Assembly: GCF_000373105.1 (NCBI RefSeq)
Contig: NZ_KB890414.1
Coordinates: 34,447 to 98,446 of the forward strand
DNA: 64,000 bases
Direction: 5' to 3'
DNA from: Neolewinella persica DSM 23188
Lineage (GTDB): Bacteria > Bacteroidota > Bacteroidia > Chitinophagales > Saprospiraceae
Under the pieces are notes generated by a model. It saw only the letters and a program-made list of their open reading frames with translations. It did not search any database and was not told the DNA's origin. Each line of letters starts with the position of its first letter. The stretch's first letter is position 1. Shown one piece after another: positions 8,272 to 16,876 of this stretch. The translations under genes and the position numbers were made by a program.

Positions 8272-8946
8272 ATGTATTTGATTAAAACACCAAGAGTAAT
8301 TCAAAAGCTATTCCCTAGTTTTCACTGGCGCGTAGAAGCCACGGATAATCCCGTCATCTACCTGACCTTTGACGACGGTCCCATCCCCCAGTTAACTCCT
8401 TGGGTACTGGAACAGCTTGCTCACTTCAATGCTAAGGCGACTTTCTTTTGTGTTGGAAATAACGTCCGTCGTTACCCTGAACTACTGACCCAGACATTAG
8501 CTGCCGGTCATTCCGTGGGCAACCACACCATGCATCACCTCGATGGCTGGAAATCTGACAATGTTCCTTACTTCCACGACGTACGTCATTGTGCTCTACA
8601 AGTAAAAAGTTCGCTTTTCCGCCCACCCTATGGCCGGTTGAAGCCAGCTCAGGCTCAGTTCCTTACCCGTCATTACGAAGTAGTGATGTGGGACGTCCTT
8701 TCCGGTGATTTTGACCCCGAGCTGACCGCAGAAGACTGCTACCAGAACGTCGTCCGTAACGCCAGCCCAGGCAGTATTGTCGTTTTCCACGACAGCCTGA
8801 AAGCAGAAGATAAATTACGGAGTATCCTTCCCCGCCTACTACAATACTATGCAGACCTCGGCTATCGCTTTGAAGCGCTTACGCCCGAGCTGCTCGCGCA
8901 AAAAGATGGCATAACCGCTAATACGCCTCAACTACAGACGGCGTAA
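8272..8946 (+). CDS. Polysaccharide deacetylase family protein (NodB domain)
   Basis: A 224-residue carbohydrate esterase family 4 enzyme. The NodB motifs are intact: TFDDGP (32-37) with the catalytic and metal-binding Asp pair, NHTMHH (84-89) as the metal-binding His motif, RPPYGR, DVLSGDFD, and a final IVVFHDS with the catalytic His. No signal peptide is evident, as is common in Bacteroidota members. The likely substrate is an N-acetylated cell-wall or exported glycan, not specified by the sequence. It is a single gene. Confidence 0.92.
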   Translation: MYLIKTPRVIQKLFPSFHWRVEATDNPVIYLTFDDGPIPQLTPWVLEQLAHFNAKATFFCVGNNVRRYPELLTQTLAAGHSVGNHTMHHLDGWKSDNVPYFHDVRHCALQVKSSLFRPPYGRLKPAQAQFLTRHYEVVMWDVLSGDFDPELTAEDCYQNVVRNASPGSIVVFHDSLKAEDKLRSILPRLLQYYADLGYRFEALTPELLAQKDGITANTPQLQTA

Positions 8947-9028
8947 CCGACCTATACTTTTTCCTGATAACTCAATATTTTTAGTATCAGCCGTGCTTTC
9001 CACTGGGAGGCATGGCTGGTCTTTTTTT

Positions 9029-9079
9029 TGCAGGGGTTGCAGGGGTTGCAGGGGTTGCAGGGGTTGCAGGGGTTGCAGA
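9029..9079. repeat. 9-bp tandem repeat (TTGCAGGGG) x5.7
   Basis: Five perfect TTGCAGGGG units and a partial sixth. This is the reverse complement of the CCCCTGCAA piece of the 53-bp array at the window start, so the word can expand on its own. It is preceded by a T8 run. Confidence 0.9.
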
Positions 9080-9100
9080 AAAAAATTGCCTCAGGCAATT
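9079..9100 (-). terminator. Intrinsic terminator of the EnvC-like gene
   Basis: AATTGCC-TCA-GGCAATT forms a perfect 7-bp stem (9084-9100). On the minus strand it is followed by a run of T residues. It lies about 180 nt past the stop of the EnvC-like gene. Confidence 0.65.
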
Positions 9101-9169
9101 CAAGCAAATTGTTTCAGCATTTTTTTCAAAAGAATTTGTCAAAAACAAGCGGAGCAGGTTCCCTGATGC

Positions 9170-9272
9170 GGTAGCTGCAACCTGCAACACGCCGAAGGCG
9201 TTCTGCAACGGGAGCGAAGCGACCTCTGCAACAAGGAGCGGTAGCGACTGGCTGTAACGCGCACGAAGTGCT
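9170..9272. repeat. TGCAAC-punctuated C-GAA-G hairpin cluster
   Basis: A chain of short modules: ACGCC-GAA-GGCGT (9189-9201), GGGAGCGAAGCGACC, GGAGCGGTAGCGAC, and GCAC-GAA-GTGC (9261-9271), separated by TGCAAC words. It resembles the segment at 61.77-61.87 kb, including the lead-in GTAGCTGCAACCTGCAAC, but the stem bases differ while pairing is kept. Confidence 0.85.
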
Positions 9273-9276
9273 GCAC

Positions 9277-10479
9277 CTATTTCACAAGCCAACTAGCCGG
9301 ATTCAAAGGCGTTTTCCCCTTCCAGAGTTCAAAGTGTAGCGCATCCCCTTCTCTACTCGTCAGGCCAAGTTGATCGCCTGCCTGTACGCGGGCTCCCAAT
9401 TTGACTTGTACGTTATCGACGTTAGAATAAACGGTATAAAATCCGCCGTGCCGGATCATAATAACCGTGCGTAGTCCGGGTATTTCTCTTAGGCTGATTA
9501 CCTCGCCGGCAAAAATAGCTTCGATGGTTTCATTGGCACCTGCATCGATATCAATACCGCTGTTTTCAATTTTCACGGAGGGTACGTCGGGGTGAGATTG
9601 GCGACCAAACTTTCGAATCACCTTGCCCTTGACGGGCCATCCCAGCTTTCCTCGTCGGGAGGATATTCCCGCGCCCACCGTCTCCGTACGGGAGGCAACC
9701 ACGCCGGCTTTTTTATCTGCCGTTATCCGTTGTTCTTCCCGGGCGATTGACTTGCTGATCGCCGCGCGAATCTCCAGGTTCAGGCGCTCGTTCTGTTTTT
9801 GTTGCTGCCGGATGGTGACCAGGAGTTTCTTTTCGCTGGAGGACAGCTTATCAACAATGGCCGTCTGGATCGCCAGTTCTTCGCGTAGGGTAGCATCCTG
9901 GTCTTCAGCGGCGAAGAGCAAGGAGTCTTGTTCGATCCGTTGTACTTCCAGCGTAGCGATCCTCTCGTTGAGTGCTCCACGGGTTTGGCGGATGAGCCGG
10001 CCCTGCCGCCGGCGGTAGTCGCGGTACTGGCGGAGGTAAACCACCCTGCGGAAGGCATCGTTGAAGCCCCGGGCGCTTAACAAGAAGGTCAACCATCCCT
10101 GGCTGAGGCGTGCGCGGTTAGCAGCACGGAGGGCGCTGCCATATTCGTTGCCCATACGTTCCAGGTCATCGTTAAGGGAGGTAACCACGGTGGAATCGCG
10201 ATAAAGGCGGCGACCGTTTCGATCTACTTCCTCCCGTAAGGTTTCCAGTAGTTCCGTCCGCTGTTCGATTTGCTGGCGGATCAGGTCAGCCTGGCCAACG
10301 GCGGCTCCCCTGCGGGCCCGGGTAGCGGCCAGCCGTTGGTTTGTCAGTCGAAGTTCTTTTTGCAGGCGCTGGCGCTTTGCCTTAAGTATATCCGGCGACT
10401 GGGCGCACAACTCCATCCCACCAGACAAGAGCAGGCAGAACAGCAATATCCAGCTGAGAAGGGAATGTTTATTTGGCAC
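9277..10479 (-). CDS. EnvC-like murein hydrolase activator (degenerate M23/LytM)
   Basis: A 400-residue exported protein. It has an N-terminal signal peptide or anchor (LLSWILLFCLLLSGGMELCAQ) and a long coiled coil from about 30 to 260. A C-terminal LytM-type beta domain starts near GWPVKGKVIRKFG. Zinc-ligand positions of active M23 enzymes are altered: NSGIDIDAG replaces the usual His-containing motif and YSNV replaces YxHL. It is therefore probably an EnvC-type activator of a periplasmic amidase rather than a peptidase. Candidate terminator downstream at 9079-9100. Confidence 0.88.
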   Translation of the reverse strand: MPNKHSLLSWILLFCLLLSGGMELCAQSPDILKAKRQRLQKELRLTNQRLAATRARRGAAVGQADLIRQQIEQRTELLETLREEVDRNGRRLYRDSTVVTSLNDDLERMGNEYGSALRAANRARLSQGWLTFLLSARGFNDAFRRVVYLRQYRDYRRRQGRLIRQTRGALNERIATLEVQRIEQDSLLFAAEDQDATLREELAIQTAIVDKLSSSEKKLLVTIRQQQKQNERLNLEIRAAISKSIAREEQRITADKKAGVVASRTETVGAGISSRRGKLGWPVKGKVIRKFGRQSHPDVPSVKIENSGIDIDAGANETIEAIFAGEVISLREIPGLRTVIMIRHGGFYTVYSNVDNVQVKLGARVQAGDQLGLTSREGDALHFELWKGKTPLNPASWLVK

Positions 10480-10591
10480 AGTAAATAAAATACTTTGCTA
10501 AGGTAGCGGTTTTGGCAACATGTTTATTTCCTAAGGTAGATTTGGGCGGCGGTGCGCAGGTGCAAAGAAGGGATAAAGAGCATAGTTGGCA

Positions 10592-13261
10592 TTATTCGTT
10601 CCTCGTCAGTACACTGGCAGGAATTGCCCCTGCCGCCCGCAGGGTGACCAGGCTAACGGCCAGCCCGGTGATCAGCAGCACAATCAGCCCAGCCAGCAGA
10701 AAAACTTCGGGCCCGATACTGATGCGGTAGGCAAAACCCTTTAGCCACCAAGCCACGCCCCACCAGGTAAGTGGTACGGATACCATCATGGCTAAGCCGA
10801 GCAGGGGCAGGTACTCGAGGTTGAACCTCCGAAGGATGTCAAGATGACTGGCCCCGAGAATTTTCCGAATACCAATTTCCTTCCGCCTCAGGGTGGTGAG
10901 GTAGGCGGTCAGGGCAATCAGTCCGATCACGGCCATCGCGATGGCAAGGAGGCTCAAGTAATTAATTAAAGTGGCTACGCGGGTTTCCTCAACGTAGAGC
11001 TCCGTGAGGTTTTCGTCCAGAAAGGCATGCACGAAATCCTGGTCCACCCCCAACGTTTGGTAACGTTCTTCCACCCGATCCAATATTTCTGCGGGGGAGG
11101 CGTCCTGATAGCTGAGGGAGGCCCAGTAGACGTAACGGGGCTGCTTGTATACGGTCAGAAACATGGGATCTACCCGTTCACGAAGGCTGAACATATGGAC
11201 ATCCTGGAAGGTGCCGGCAATGAGGTAGGGAATGCCGACTTCGCCAGTTTCCTCGTCAACGTATTCCGGCTCTTGGGTAATGGTTTTACCGATTAAGTCG
11301 GCATCGGTAAGGTCGAAGCGGTTTTTGAGTTTGTCGGCCAATGTGCTATTGATGAGTACCAGTCGAGCTGGGGCCGTTTCAGGATCTGCGATGTACTCCG
11401 GGATGGACGTTTGTATGCCCATCTGGGCAATTGATTGGTAATCCATATAAATGTTGTGGGCGTCGTCGAACACTTCCTCCGTACCGTTAAGTCGGTAGGT
11501 TAGCTGGTTGTAGGGCGATTGTCCCATTGGGGTACCAGTTCCGACTGCGGTAACCTCCGGCAGCCGGAGCATCTCGTTGCGGAAAGTGCTGAAGCGGCTG
11601 CTGTCCGCGTTGAGATTGACGTAAAGAATACCCTCTTTTCGGTAACCCAGGTCTTTATCCTGGATATAGGCCAGCTGTTTGTTGATAAAAAGCGTGAGGC
11701 TACACAAACTGATCAAAAGGATAAACTGGAGCGTTACGACAACCTTTCGGGTAGTTACTTTACCACCAGCGTCCTGAATCAGCCTGCCTTTAAACAGTCC
11801 TTGCACCCGCGTCCGCGCCAAAAAAAGCGCCGGATAAATACTGGACAATAAGCCTACCAGAATGACGATGCCAAGGACCGGAGCCAACAGGCCCGATCCT
11901 CCCAGGAAAGCCCGGGAAATCTCTACGCCCATGAGCTGATTAAACCGGGGAATGAGCCACCAAAGGCCCAGTAGTACCACTGGCAAAGTGAGCAAACTCA
12001 GCAAAACGGCTTCCAGAACGAATTGGCCGGCTACCTGGCCATCCGCTGCTCCAAAGACCTTACGCATACCAATTTCTCTGGCCCGCCCGGCATTCATTAC
12101 GACCGATAGATTGGTATAGTTACTAATGGTGATGAGCAAAATTACCAGTGCGATGAGGCCAATGATGTAGAGGTACCCTAAGCTACCGCGCGGCTTTAAT
12201 TCGTACAGCAGATCAGAATTGAGGTGAATAGAAAGTAGCGGCTGCAGCATGACTCCGCCAAAGAGTACATCTTCCGCCAGCGAGGAATTTATCGTCCCGA
12301 AATTTTCGTTGATTGTTTGTCGGACGACGTCGGGGTCCGCCCCTTCCGTAAGCTCCACGTAGATCCGGGCACCCCAATAGTTGATCTTCGGCGTATTCAG
12401 CGCCAATGAAAAGTTGAAGTGAGCGTTGGGAGGGACGTTCGCGAGAACCCCGGCAATGGTATAATCCGTTGTGTCGATGCGCAGGGTTTGACCGACCGGT
12501 TGCCGATCCTGCCAATCATCCCCGAAGAATCGGATCGCCTCCCGCTCGGTCAGCAAGGCCGTAAGGGGCGTAGCTGCAAAAGCGCCCGGAGAGCCAGCCA
12601 ATAATTTCCAATCGAAGTACGCCAGAAAATCCAGCGGTGTATTCGTTTGCAACTGATCGGTTAAACTTATTTCACGCTCATTGATCGTTACCTTTTGGGG
12701 TTCGGGAAAGGTAGAAAACTGCACGGCCCGCTCTACGCCCGGAATACTGGTAAAGGCTTCGATCTGGCGGCGTTGCCCAACAGATTCCGTAGAGGTAAAA
12801 TCTGGAAAGCTGATCATGCTGTAGCCCTGAGAGCGCAAGTCCATCCCCACCCGGTACTTCCGATCTGCCTGTGGCACGAAAGCATCGTAGCTGGTTTCGT
12901 AGTTCAGGTATAACACAGCGAGAACAGCCGTGATGATGCCCATGGTGAGGGAGACGAAGTTGGTCAGGTTATACCAGCGACGATTACGGAGGTTACGGAC
13001 ACCGACTTTCAAATAATTGGCCAGCAGGGACCAACCAGCCCCAAGCTTTGTATTGACCGCTGTTGGGCGGGCGGGCGGCGTAGCGAGGCGGCGGGCTTCG
13101 GCAAAGGCGTCTGCAGGAGAATGGCCCTTAATGAGAAATTCATCATAGCGGTCCAGTAAACCGGCTTCCAGTTCTTCCAGGTCGCCAGTTTCGGGAGCTG
13201 CTTCCGCCACTACATAGCGGCGCCAGTCGGCCAGGGCCGCATCCAGATTAAAATCGTCCAT
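10592..13261 (-). CDS. MacB/FtsX-type ABC transporter permease with N-terminal prefix domain
   Basis: An 889-residue inner-membrane permease and last gene of a four-gene operon. Residues 1-70 form a soluble helical prefix resembling PadR-linked permease prefix domains (LEELEAGLLDRYDEFL). After it come a first membrane helix, a large periplasmic MacB-type domain, three FtsX-like helices (around GMRKVFGA), a second periplasmic domain, and three final helices (around GIRKILGA). The two xGxRKxxGA signatures show a fused two-half permease. It probably exports or mechanically releases a lipophilic or peptide substrate with the ATPase and HlyD-like partner upstream. Only 18 nt separate it from the PadR gene. 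Confidence 0.93.
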   Translation of the reverse strand: MDDFNLDAALADWRRYVVAEAAPETGDLEELEAGLLDRYDEFLIKGHSPADAFAEARRLATPPARPTAVNTKLGAGWSLLANYLKVGVRNLRNRRWYNLTNFVSLTMGIITAVLAVLYLNYETSYDAFVPQADRKYRVGMDLRSQGYSMISFPDFTSTESVGQRRQIEAFTSIPGVERAVQFSTFPEPQKVTINEREISLTDQLQTNTPLDFLAYFDWKLLAGSPGAFAATPLTALLTEREAIRFFGDDWQDRQPVGQTLRIDTTDYTIAGVLANVPPNAHFNFSLALNTPKINYWGARIYVELTEGADPDVVRQTINENFGTINSSLAEDVLFGGVMLQPLLSIHLNSDLLYELKPRGSLGYLYIIGLIALVILLITISNYTNLSVVMNAGRAREIGMRKVFGAADGQVAGQFVLEAVLLSLLTLPVVLLGLWWLIPRFNQLMGVEISRAFLGGSGLLAPVLGIVILVGLLSSIYPALFLARTRVQGLFKGRLIQDAGGKVTTRKVVVTLQFILLISLCSLTLFINKQLAYIQDKDLGYRKEGILYVNLNADSSRFSTFRNEMLRLPEVTAVGTGTPMGQSPYNQLTYRLNGTEEVFDDAHNIYMDYQSIAQMGIQTSIPEYIADPETAPARLVLINSTLADKLKNRFDLTDADLIGKTITQEPEYVDEETGEVGIPYLIAGTFQDVHMFSLRERVDPMFLTVYKQPRYVYWASLSYQDASPAEILDRVEERYQTLGVDQDFVHAFLDENLTELYVEETRVATLINYLSLLAIAMAVIGLIALTAYLTTLRRKEIGIRKILGASHLDILRRFNLEYLPLLGLAMMVSVPLTWWGVAWWLKGFAYRISIGPEVFLLAGLIVLLITGLAVSLVTLRAAGAIPASVLTRNE
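11801..11819 (+). repeat. GC-rich 20-bp dispersed repeat, in-gene copy
   Basis: TTGCACCCGCGTCCGCGCC lies inside the permease gene, in the segment joining the first FtsX helices to the second periplasmic domain. It encodes LARTRVQGL on the minus strand. Confidence 0.7.
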
Positions 13262-13279
13262 TGTAATAGCGTTGTTTCG

Positions 13280-13630
13280 TTAGTCCTTAATTAGGGAGAG
13301 GTCGGTATTGGGGGCCCAGAGTTGAGCAAAAATCCGGTTAACACTGAGCCACTCCTGGCGATCTTGTTGAAGCTGGGCTTTGCCCTCCTCAGTGATCTCG
13401 TAGTATTTCCGCTTACGGCCGTTTTCCGTTACCACCCAATGGGCAGTGATCAAGGCCTCTTTTTCCATTCGCTTGAGCACGGGATAGAGCATGGCGTCTG
13501 TCCACTGCAAGGCTCCTCCGGAAAGGGCTTCAATCTCTTTTATAATGCGGTATCCGTAGTTTTTTCCATGGGATAAAACAGAGAGCACCAGGGGTTTGGT
13601 GGAGGCAGCAACGAGTACTTTGGAAGGCAT
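13280..13630 (-). CDS. PadR family transcriptional regulator
   Basis: A 116-residue winged-helix repressor. YGYRIIKEIE, then MLYPVLKRMEKEALI, and RKRKYYEITEEGK are the PadR fold signatures. It sits between the ATPase and permease genes of an export operon. This placement is typical of PadR regulators that sense a substrate and repress their own transporter. A candidate palindromic operator lies in front of the first gene of the operon (15703-15722). Confidence 0.92.
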   Translation of the reverse strand: MPSKVLVAASTKPLVLSVLSHGKNYGYRIIKEIEALSGGALQWTDAMLYPVLKRMEKEALITAHWVVTENGRKRKYYEITEEGKAQLQQDRQEWLSVNRIFAQLWAPNTDLSLIKD

Positions 13631-13731
13631 GGCGGTGATTTTTTTATAAAATTTGATAAAGTGTTGAGCGATGCGCCATGATGACTATCCCAAAAGCGGG
13701 GCTGCAAAATGGTTTTACGCTTTACTACGGC

Positions 13732-14445
13732 CTACTGCCGGATGAACTCGTTTTCGGACAGGAGCTGTGTTCCGTCAAAAAGCTGGACGATACGGGAGGC
13801 ATACGCTGCGTCTTCTTCGGAGTGGGTAACCATGATGATGGTGGAACCCTGCTGATGGAACTGGCGTAGTTTTTCCATCACTATCCGGCTGTTCTCGGAA
13901 TCAAGGTTACCCGTAGGCTCATCCGCAAGGATGAGGGTTGGCTGGGTCACGATGGCCCGGGCGATGGCAACCCTTTGTTGTTGACCGCCGGAGAGCTGAC
14001 GGGGGTAATGGTCCATCCGGTGATTCATTTCTAATTCGGCCATCGCCTCCGCTACGCGCCGGCGACGCTCAGCCAATGGAACCTTAAGATAGATGAGAGG
14101 AAGCTCAACATTCTCTGCAGCGGACAGCTCATCGATCAGGTTAAAACTCTGGAAGATGAAGCCCATACTTTCTTTACGCAGCCGGGACCGCTCCCGCCGG
14201 GAAAGAGCACCGATCTCCTGATCATGCAAATGGTAAGTGCCCCTGGAAGGCTCGTCGATGAGCCCAAGTAAATTCAACAGGGTCGATTTGCCGCTACCGG
14301 AGGGGCCTGCGATGGCGACAAAGTCTCCAGGGTGAATCGTCAGGTCCAGGCCGTTCAGGGCAGCGGTTTGCACGTCTCTGGTAAAGTGGTACTTGTAGAT
14401 ACCACGCATTTTTACAATCGGTGGAGTATTAGAAGAAGCAATCAT
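13732..14445 (-). CDS. ABC transporter ATP-binding protein (MacB/LolD type)
   Basis: A 237-residue ATPase. It has Walker A GPSGSGKST near residue 44, the signature LSGGQQQRVAIARAI, Walker B LILADEPTGNLD, and an H-loop in MVTHSEEDA. The EPTGNLD form is typical of the MacB/LolD/FtsE group that partners FtsX-fold permeases. The start is 1 nt from the stop of the HlyD-like gene, so the two are probably translationally coupled. Confidence 0.94.
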   Translation of the reverse strand: MIASSNTPPIVKMRGIYKYHFTRDVQTAALNGLDLTIHPGDFVAIAGPSGSGKSTLLNLLGLIDEPSRGTYHLHDQEIGALSRRERSRLRKESMGFIFQSFNLIDELSAAENVELPLIYLKVPLAERRRRVAEAMAELEMNHRMDHYPRQLSGGQQQRVAIARAIVTQPTLILADEPTGNLDSENSRIVMEKLRQFHQQGSTIIMVTHSEEDAAYASRIVQLFDGTQLLSENEFIRQ

Positions 14446-14446
14446 A

Positions 14447-15691
14447 TCAGTTGAGCATTATGGTTTGATACTGATCGAAGTTGTCATAGGCTGAAACGAT
14501 GACACGGTCGCCGGGACGGAGACCTTCCAGGACTTCGTAAAAATTAGGATTGGCCCGACCTAACCGAACCGGGATTCGTTCGGCTACCTTGTCATTGAGA
14601 CGGTAAACCCATCGCCCCCCTGTGGAGCCGAAAAAGCCACCATTGGCCAGTAAAATACTGGAGTCTTCGGGGCCAAAAAGCAAGCGAAACCTTACAGATT
14701 GGCCCTTAACGAATGCGCTGGATACGGACTGGGCATCTGCCATACTTGCTTCGATCCGGAAACGGCCACCGTTAACGTTGGGGTAAATCTTGTCCACCAG
14801 AAGGAGGAGGCTATCTCCCCGAGCAGAAAGCAGGCCACGTTGGCCCACGCTAACTTTATTCAGGTAAAATTCATCGATCTCGGCTACGATCCGGGGGTTC
14901 TCCAGACTGTAGATTTCGCCCAAACGCTGGCCACTGGTGATGGCTTGACCAGTCTGCACGGTAAAATCGCTGAGTCGACCGTCCGTTGCCGCCAGCAGGT
15001 AAAACCGGTCCAGAATTTTTCGCACCTTCTCCAGGTTGTTCAGGATACGGTTTTCGGAGGCTCCCAGCTGTTTCAACTGGATCTGACGGGCCAGGCTGTC
15101 TGCCCGGAATGAGGCAGCTAGCAATCCCCGTCGGCGCTGATAGTAGCGGTAGCGGTTGGCCGTTGGCTCAAAATCACTGGTGGCAATAACACCACCGGCC
15201 AGTAACTCTTCTGCCCTTCGGAATTGCTTCTCCTGCAGGGCCAGCTGAAAGTCTATCTCTACCAATTGTTCCCGACGGTTAAAGTCGTTCTGATTAATGA
15301 GCAGTTGGGTCTGCTGCTGATTATTGAGCTGTTCGATGAGCTGACTTTCGCGCTGCATCACTTCCAGCTCCAGGTCGGCATTGGAGAGCTGCAGCAGCGT
15401 ATCCCCCTGGCGGACGTTCTCGCCGGACTCCACGAATATGCGCTCCACATTTCCGGAGATTTTGCTGTCAATAACGTAAGTCACCGCTGGCTCGATCCGA
15501 CCGTCGAGGTTGATGTATTCGTAAAACCGGTCTTCAGTAACGGTGGTGATCCGGACACGTTCGGCATCTACCCTGACGGTAGCGGCTGGTTGCCAATAAA
15601 ACCAAGCCAGCACTACCAGGAGAAGTGTAGAAGGAACAACAAAGCCTACTATTTTTGGCCAATAACCGGGCCTTTTTCGGGGACTATCCAT
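14447..15691 (-). CDS. HlyD/MacA-type periplasmic adaptor subunit
   Basis: A 414-residue adaptor and first gene of the operon. It has an N-terminal membrane anchor (PKIVGFVVPSTLLLVVLAWFY), a lipoyl-like half motif around DSKISGNVERIFVESGENV, a long alpha-hairpin (about 115-235) and a C-terminal beta-barrel region ending with DRVIVSAYDNF. It should link the permease to the outer membrane or cell surface. A 20-bp palindrome 12 nt ahead of the start codon is a possible PadR site. Confidence 0.9.
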   Translation of the reverse strand: MDSPRKRPGYWPKIVGFVVPSTLLLVVLAWFYWQPAATVRVDAERVRITTVTEDRFYEYINLDGRIEPAVTYVIDSKISGNVERIFVESGENVRQGDTLLQLSNADLELEVMQRESQLIEQLNNQQQTQLLINQNDFNRREQLVEIDFQLALQEKQFRRAEELLAGGVIATSDFEPTANRYRYYQRRRGLLAASFRADSLARQIQLKQLGASENRILNNLEKVRKILDRFYLLAATDGRLSDFTVQTGQAITSGQRLGEIYSLENPRIVAEIDEFYLNKVSVGQRGLLSARGDSLLLLVDKIYPNVNGGRFRIEASMADAQSVSSAFVKGQSVRFRLLFGPEDSSILLANGGFFGSTGGRWVYRLNDKVAERIPVRLGRANPNFYEVLEGLRPGDRVIVSAYDNFDQYQTIMLN

Positions 15692-15702
15692 TACCTGTCA
15701 CT

Positions 15703-15722
15703 GTTAGGTACAATTGCCTAAC
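15703..15722. promoter_or_regulatory. Candidate PadR operator (GTTAGG-N8-CCTAAC)
   Basis: A perfect 6-bp inverted repeat with an 8-bp centre (TACAATTG), placed just upstream of the first gene of the ABC operon. A further ATTAGGT half-site follows at 15726. The spacing resembles known PadR sites, which also use arms separated by about 8 bp. The assignment to PadR is inferred. Confidence 0.4.
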
Positions 15723-15801
15723 GACATTAGGTATAAAAAGTTTTAGGCGGGCCTCTTTTTTTAACTGGCTGCTCTCTTACCCGATTTCCTGGAAATGATG
15801 A

Positions 15802-16446
15802 TCAGGTTAAGAACGGATTACTGTTTCGTTCTTTTCCGATCGTGGTTGGCCCGCCGTGACCGGGGTAGACTTTAGTTTCGTCAGGTAGCGGCATGAGCTT
15901 GGTCAGGATAGAGCCGATCAGGGTTTGATGGTCTCCACCTGGCAGATCCGTCCGGCCGATAGAACCATCAAAAAGCACGTCTCCGGCAATGATGTAGCCC
16001 TCGGCTTTATTGTAAAAACAGATACTTCCTGGTGAATGGCCGGGACAAAATAAAACTTCCAAAGAAGTATCCGCAAGGGTGACGGTATCTCCTTCGTGGA
16101 TAAAATAGTCTGCCGGTGGCGAGGGGGTCATTGGCGGCATGCCATACATATTAACTACTACTGGTGCTGACTCCAGCAAGGGCGCTTCGAGTTCATGAAT
16201 CCCTAATTCAAGCTCATACTTTTTCTTGACGAAAGCATTTCCAAATACGTGATCGAAGTGGCAGTGCGTGTTGATCAGTTTTATTGGTTTCAACTTCAGC
16301 TCCTCGATGGCAGCTACCAATGCTTGTTCTTCTGCCGGTGAAAGACAGCCGGGATCGAAGATGATGGTTTCCCGCGAATCTTCGTCGTAGACGAGATAGG
16401 TGTTTTCGGAGACGGGGTTAAAGGTTAGGCTTAGTACGGTTGTCAT
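15802..16446 (-). CDS. MBL-fold metallo-hydrolase (glyoxalase II-like)
   Basis: A 214-residue metallo-beta-lactamase-fold enzyme. THCHFDH (HxHxDH) provides the first metal site, and GHSPGSICFY, the GDVLFDGSIGRTD segment and a final YPGHGGPTTIG supply the remaining ligands. This pattern fits the YcbL/glyoxalase II branch that hydrolyses thioesters such as lactoylglutathione-like compounds. The exact substrate is unknown. Single gene, followed upstream by a mobile-element-like repeat. Confidence 0.9.
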   Translation of the reverse strand: MTTVLSLTFNPVSENTYLVYDEDSRETIIFDPGCLSPAEEQALVAAIEELKLKPIKLINTHCHFDHVFGNAFVKKKYELELGIHELEAPLLESAPVVVNMYGMPPMTPSPPADYFIHEGDTVTLADTSLEVLFCPGHSPGSICFYNKAEGYIIAGDVLFDGSIGRTDLPGGDHQTLIGSILTKLMPLPDETKVYPGHGGPTTIGKERNSNPFLT

Positions 16447-16458
16447 ATTGGTTTATTG

Positions 16459-16754
16459 ACGCGGGTCAAGATCTAAAGTGAGTTACTCTACTTCAAAAGT
16501 AGCTTGGGATTCAGCAAATAATTGAATTGGAGAATAATTGACCGCCGCAGGCAGCAGCGCAGCTAACGAGAGAATAGGTTGCCGCAAGTACCACTCACTG
16601 CGCTACGCTTTGTTCGCCATAGTGTGAGCAAGCGTAGCGCAGTACGGTACTTGCGGCAGCTTATTCTTTCCTTCTCTCCTTTAATTATTCACCATTTGAT
16701 TACCGTCGCGACTGTTTCAACAGGTAAATACTCATTTTAGCTCTTGATTCATGT
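16459..16754. mobile_element. MITE-like element, copy with internal hairpin insert
   Basis: Homologous to the 138-bp element at 56465-56602. Shared blocks are AGCTTGGGATTCAGC, AATAATTGA and the stretch GCGACTGTTTCAACAGGTAA. The ends, ACGCGGGTCAAGATCTAAA (16459-16477) and TTTAGCTCTTGATTCATGT (16736-16754), are inverted at 14 of 19 positions. About 150 bp, holding a REP-like hairpin, interrupt the element between roughly 16545 and 16695. No transposase is present. Confidence 0.65.
16581..16657. repeat. REP-like hairpin (GCCGCAAGTAC arms)
   Basis: GCCGCAAGTAC (16581-16591) pairs perfectly with 16647-16657. Inside it, CTGCGCTACGCTT (16598-16610) pairs perfectly with 16630-16642. It is the insert within the MITE-like element. 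It shares the GCCGCAAG / CTTGCGGC theme with hairpins at 31.1, 36.5, 48.8 and 56.6 kb. Confidence 0.85.
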
Positions 16755-16809
16755 TGTTGGTCAAACTGTACGATTACCAACAGGTTTTCGATAAGTTGAA
16801 TAACTTACC

Positions 16810-16846
16810 TAAAATCCCCGGACCAACGAGCGTCGATCCGGGGATT
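16810..16846 (-). terminator. Intrinsic terminator of rho
   Basis: AATCCCCGGA (16813-16822) pairs perfectly with TCCGGGGATT (16837-16846) around a 14-nt loop. On the minus strand a short T run follows. It lies about 30 nt beyond the rho stop codon. Confidence 0.75.
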
Positions 16847-16876
16847 AAGATTATTTCGATGTTAAGGTCAATTCCG

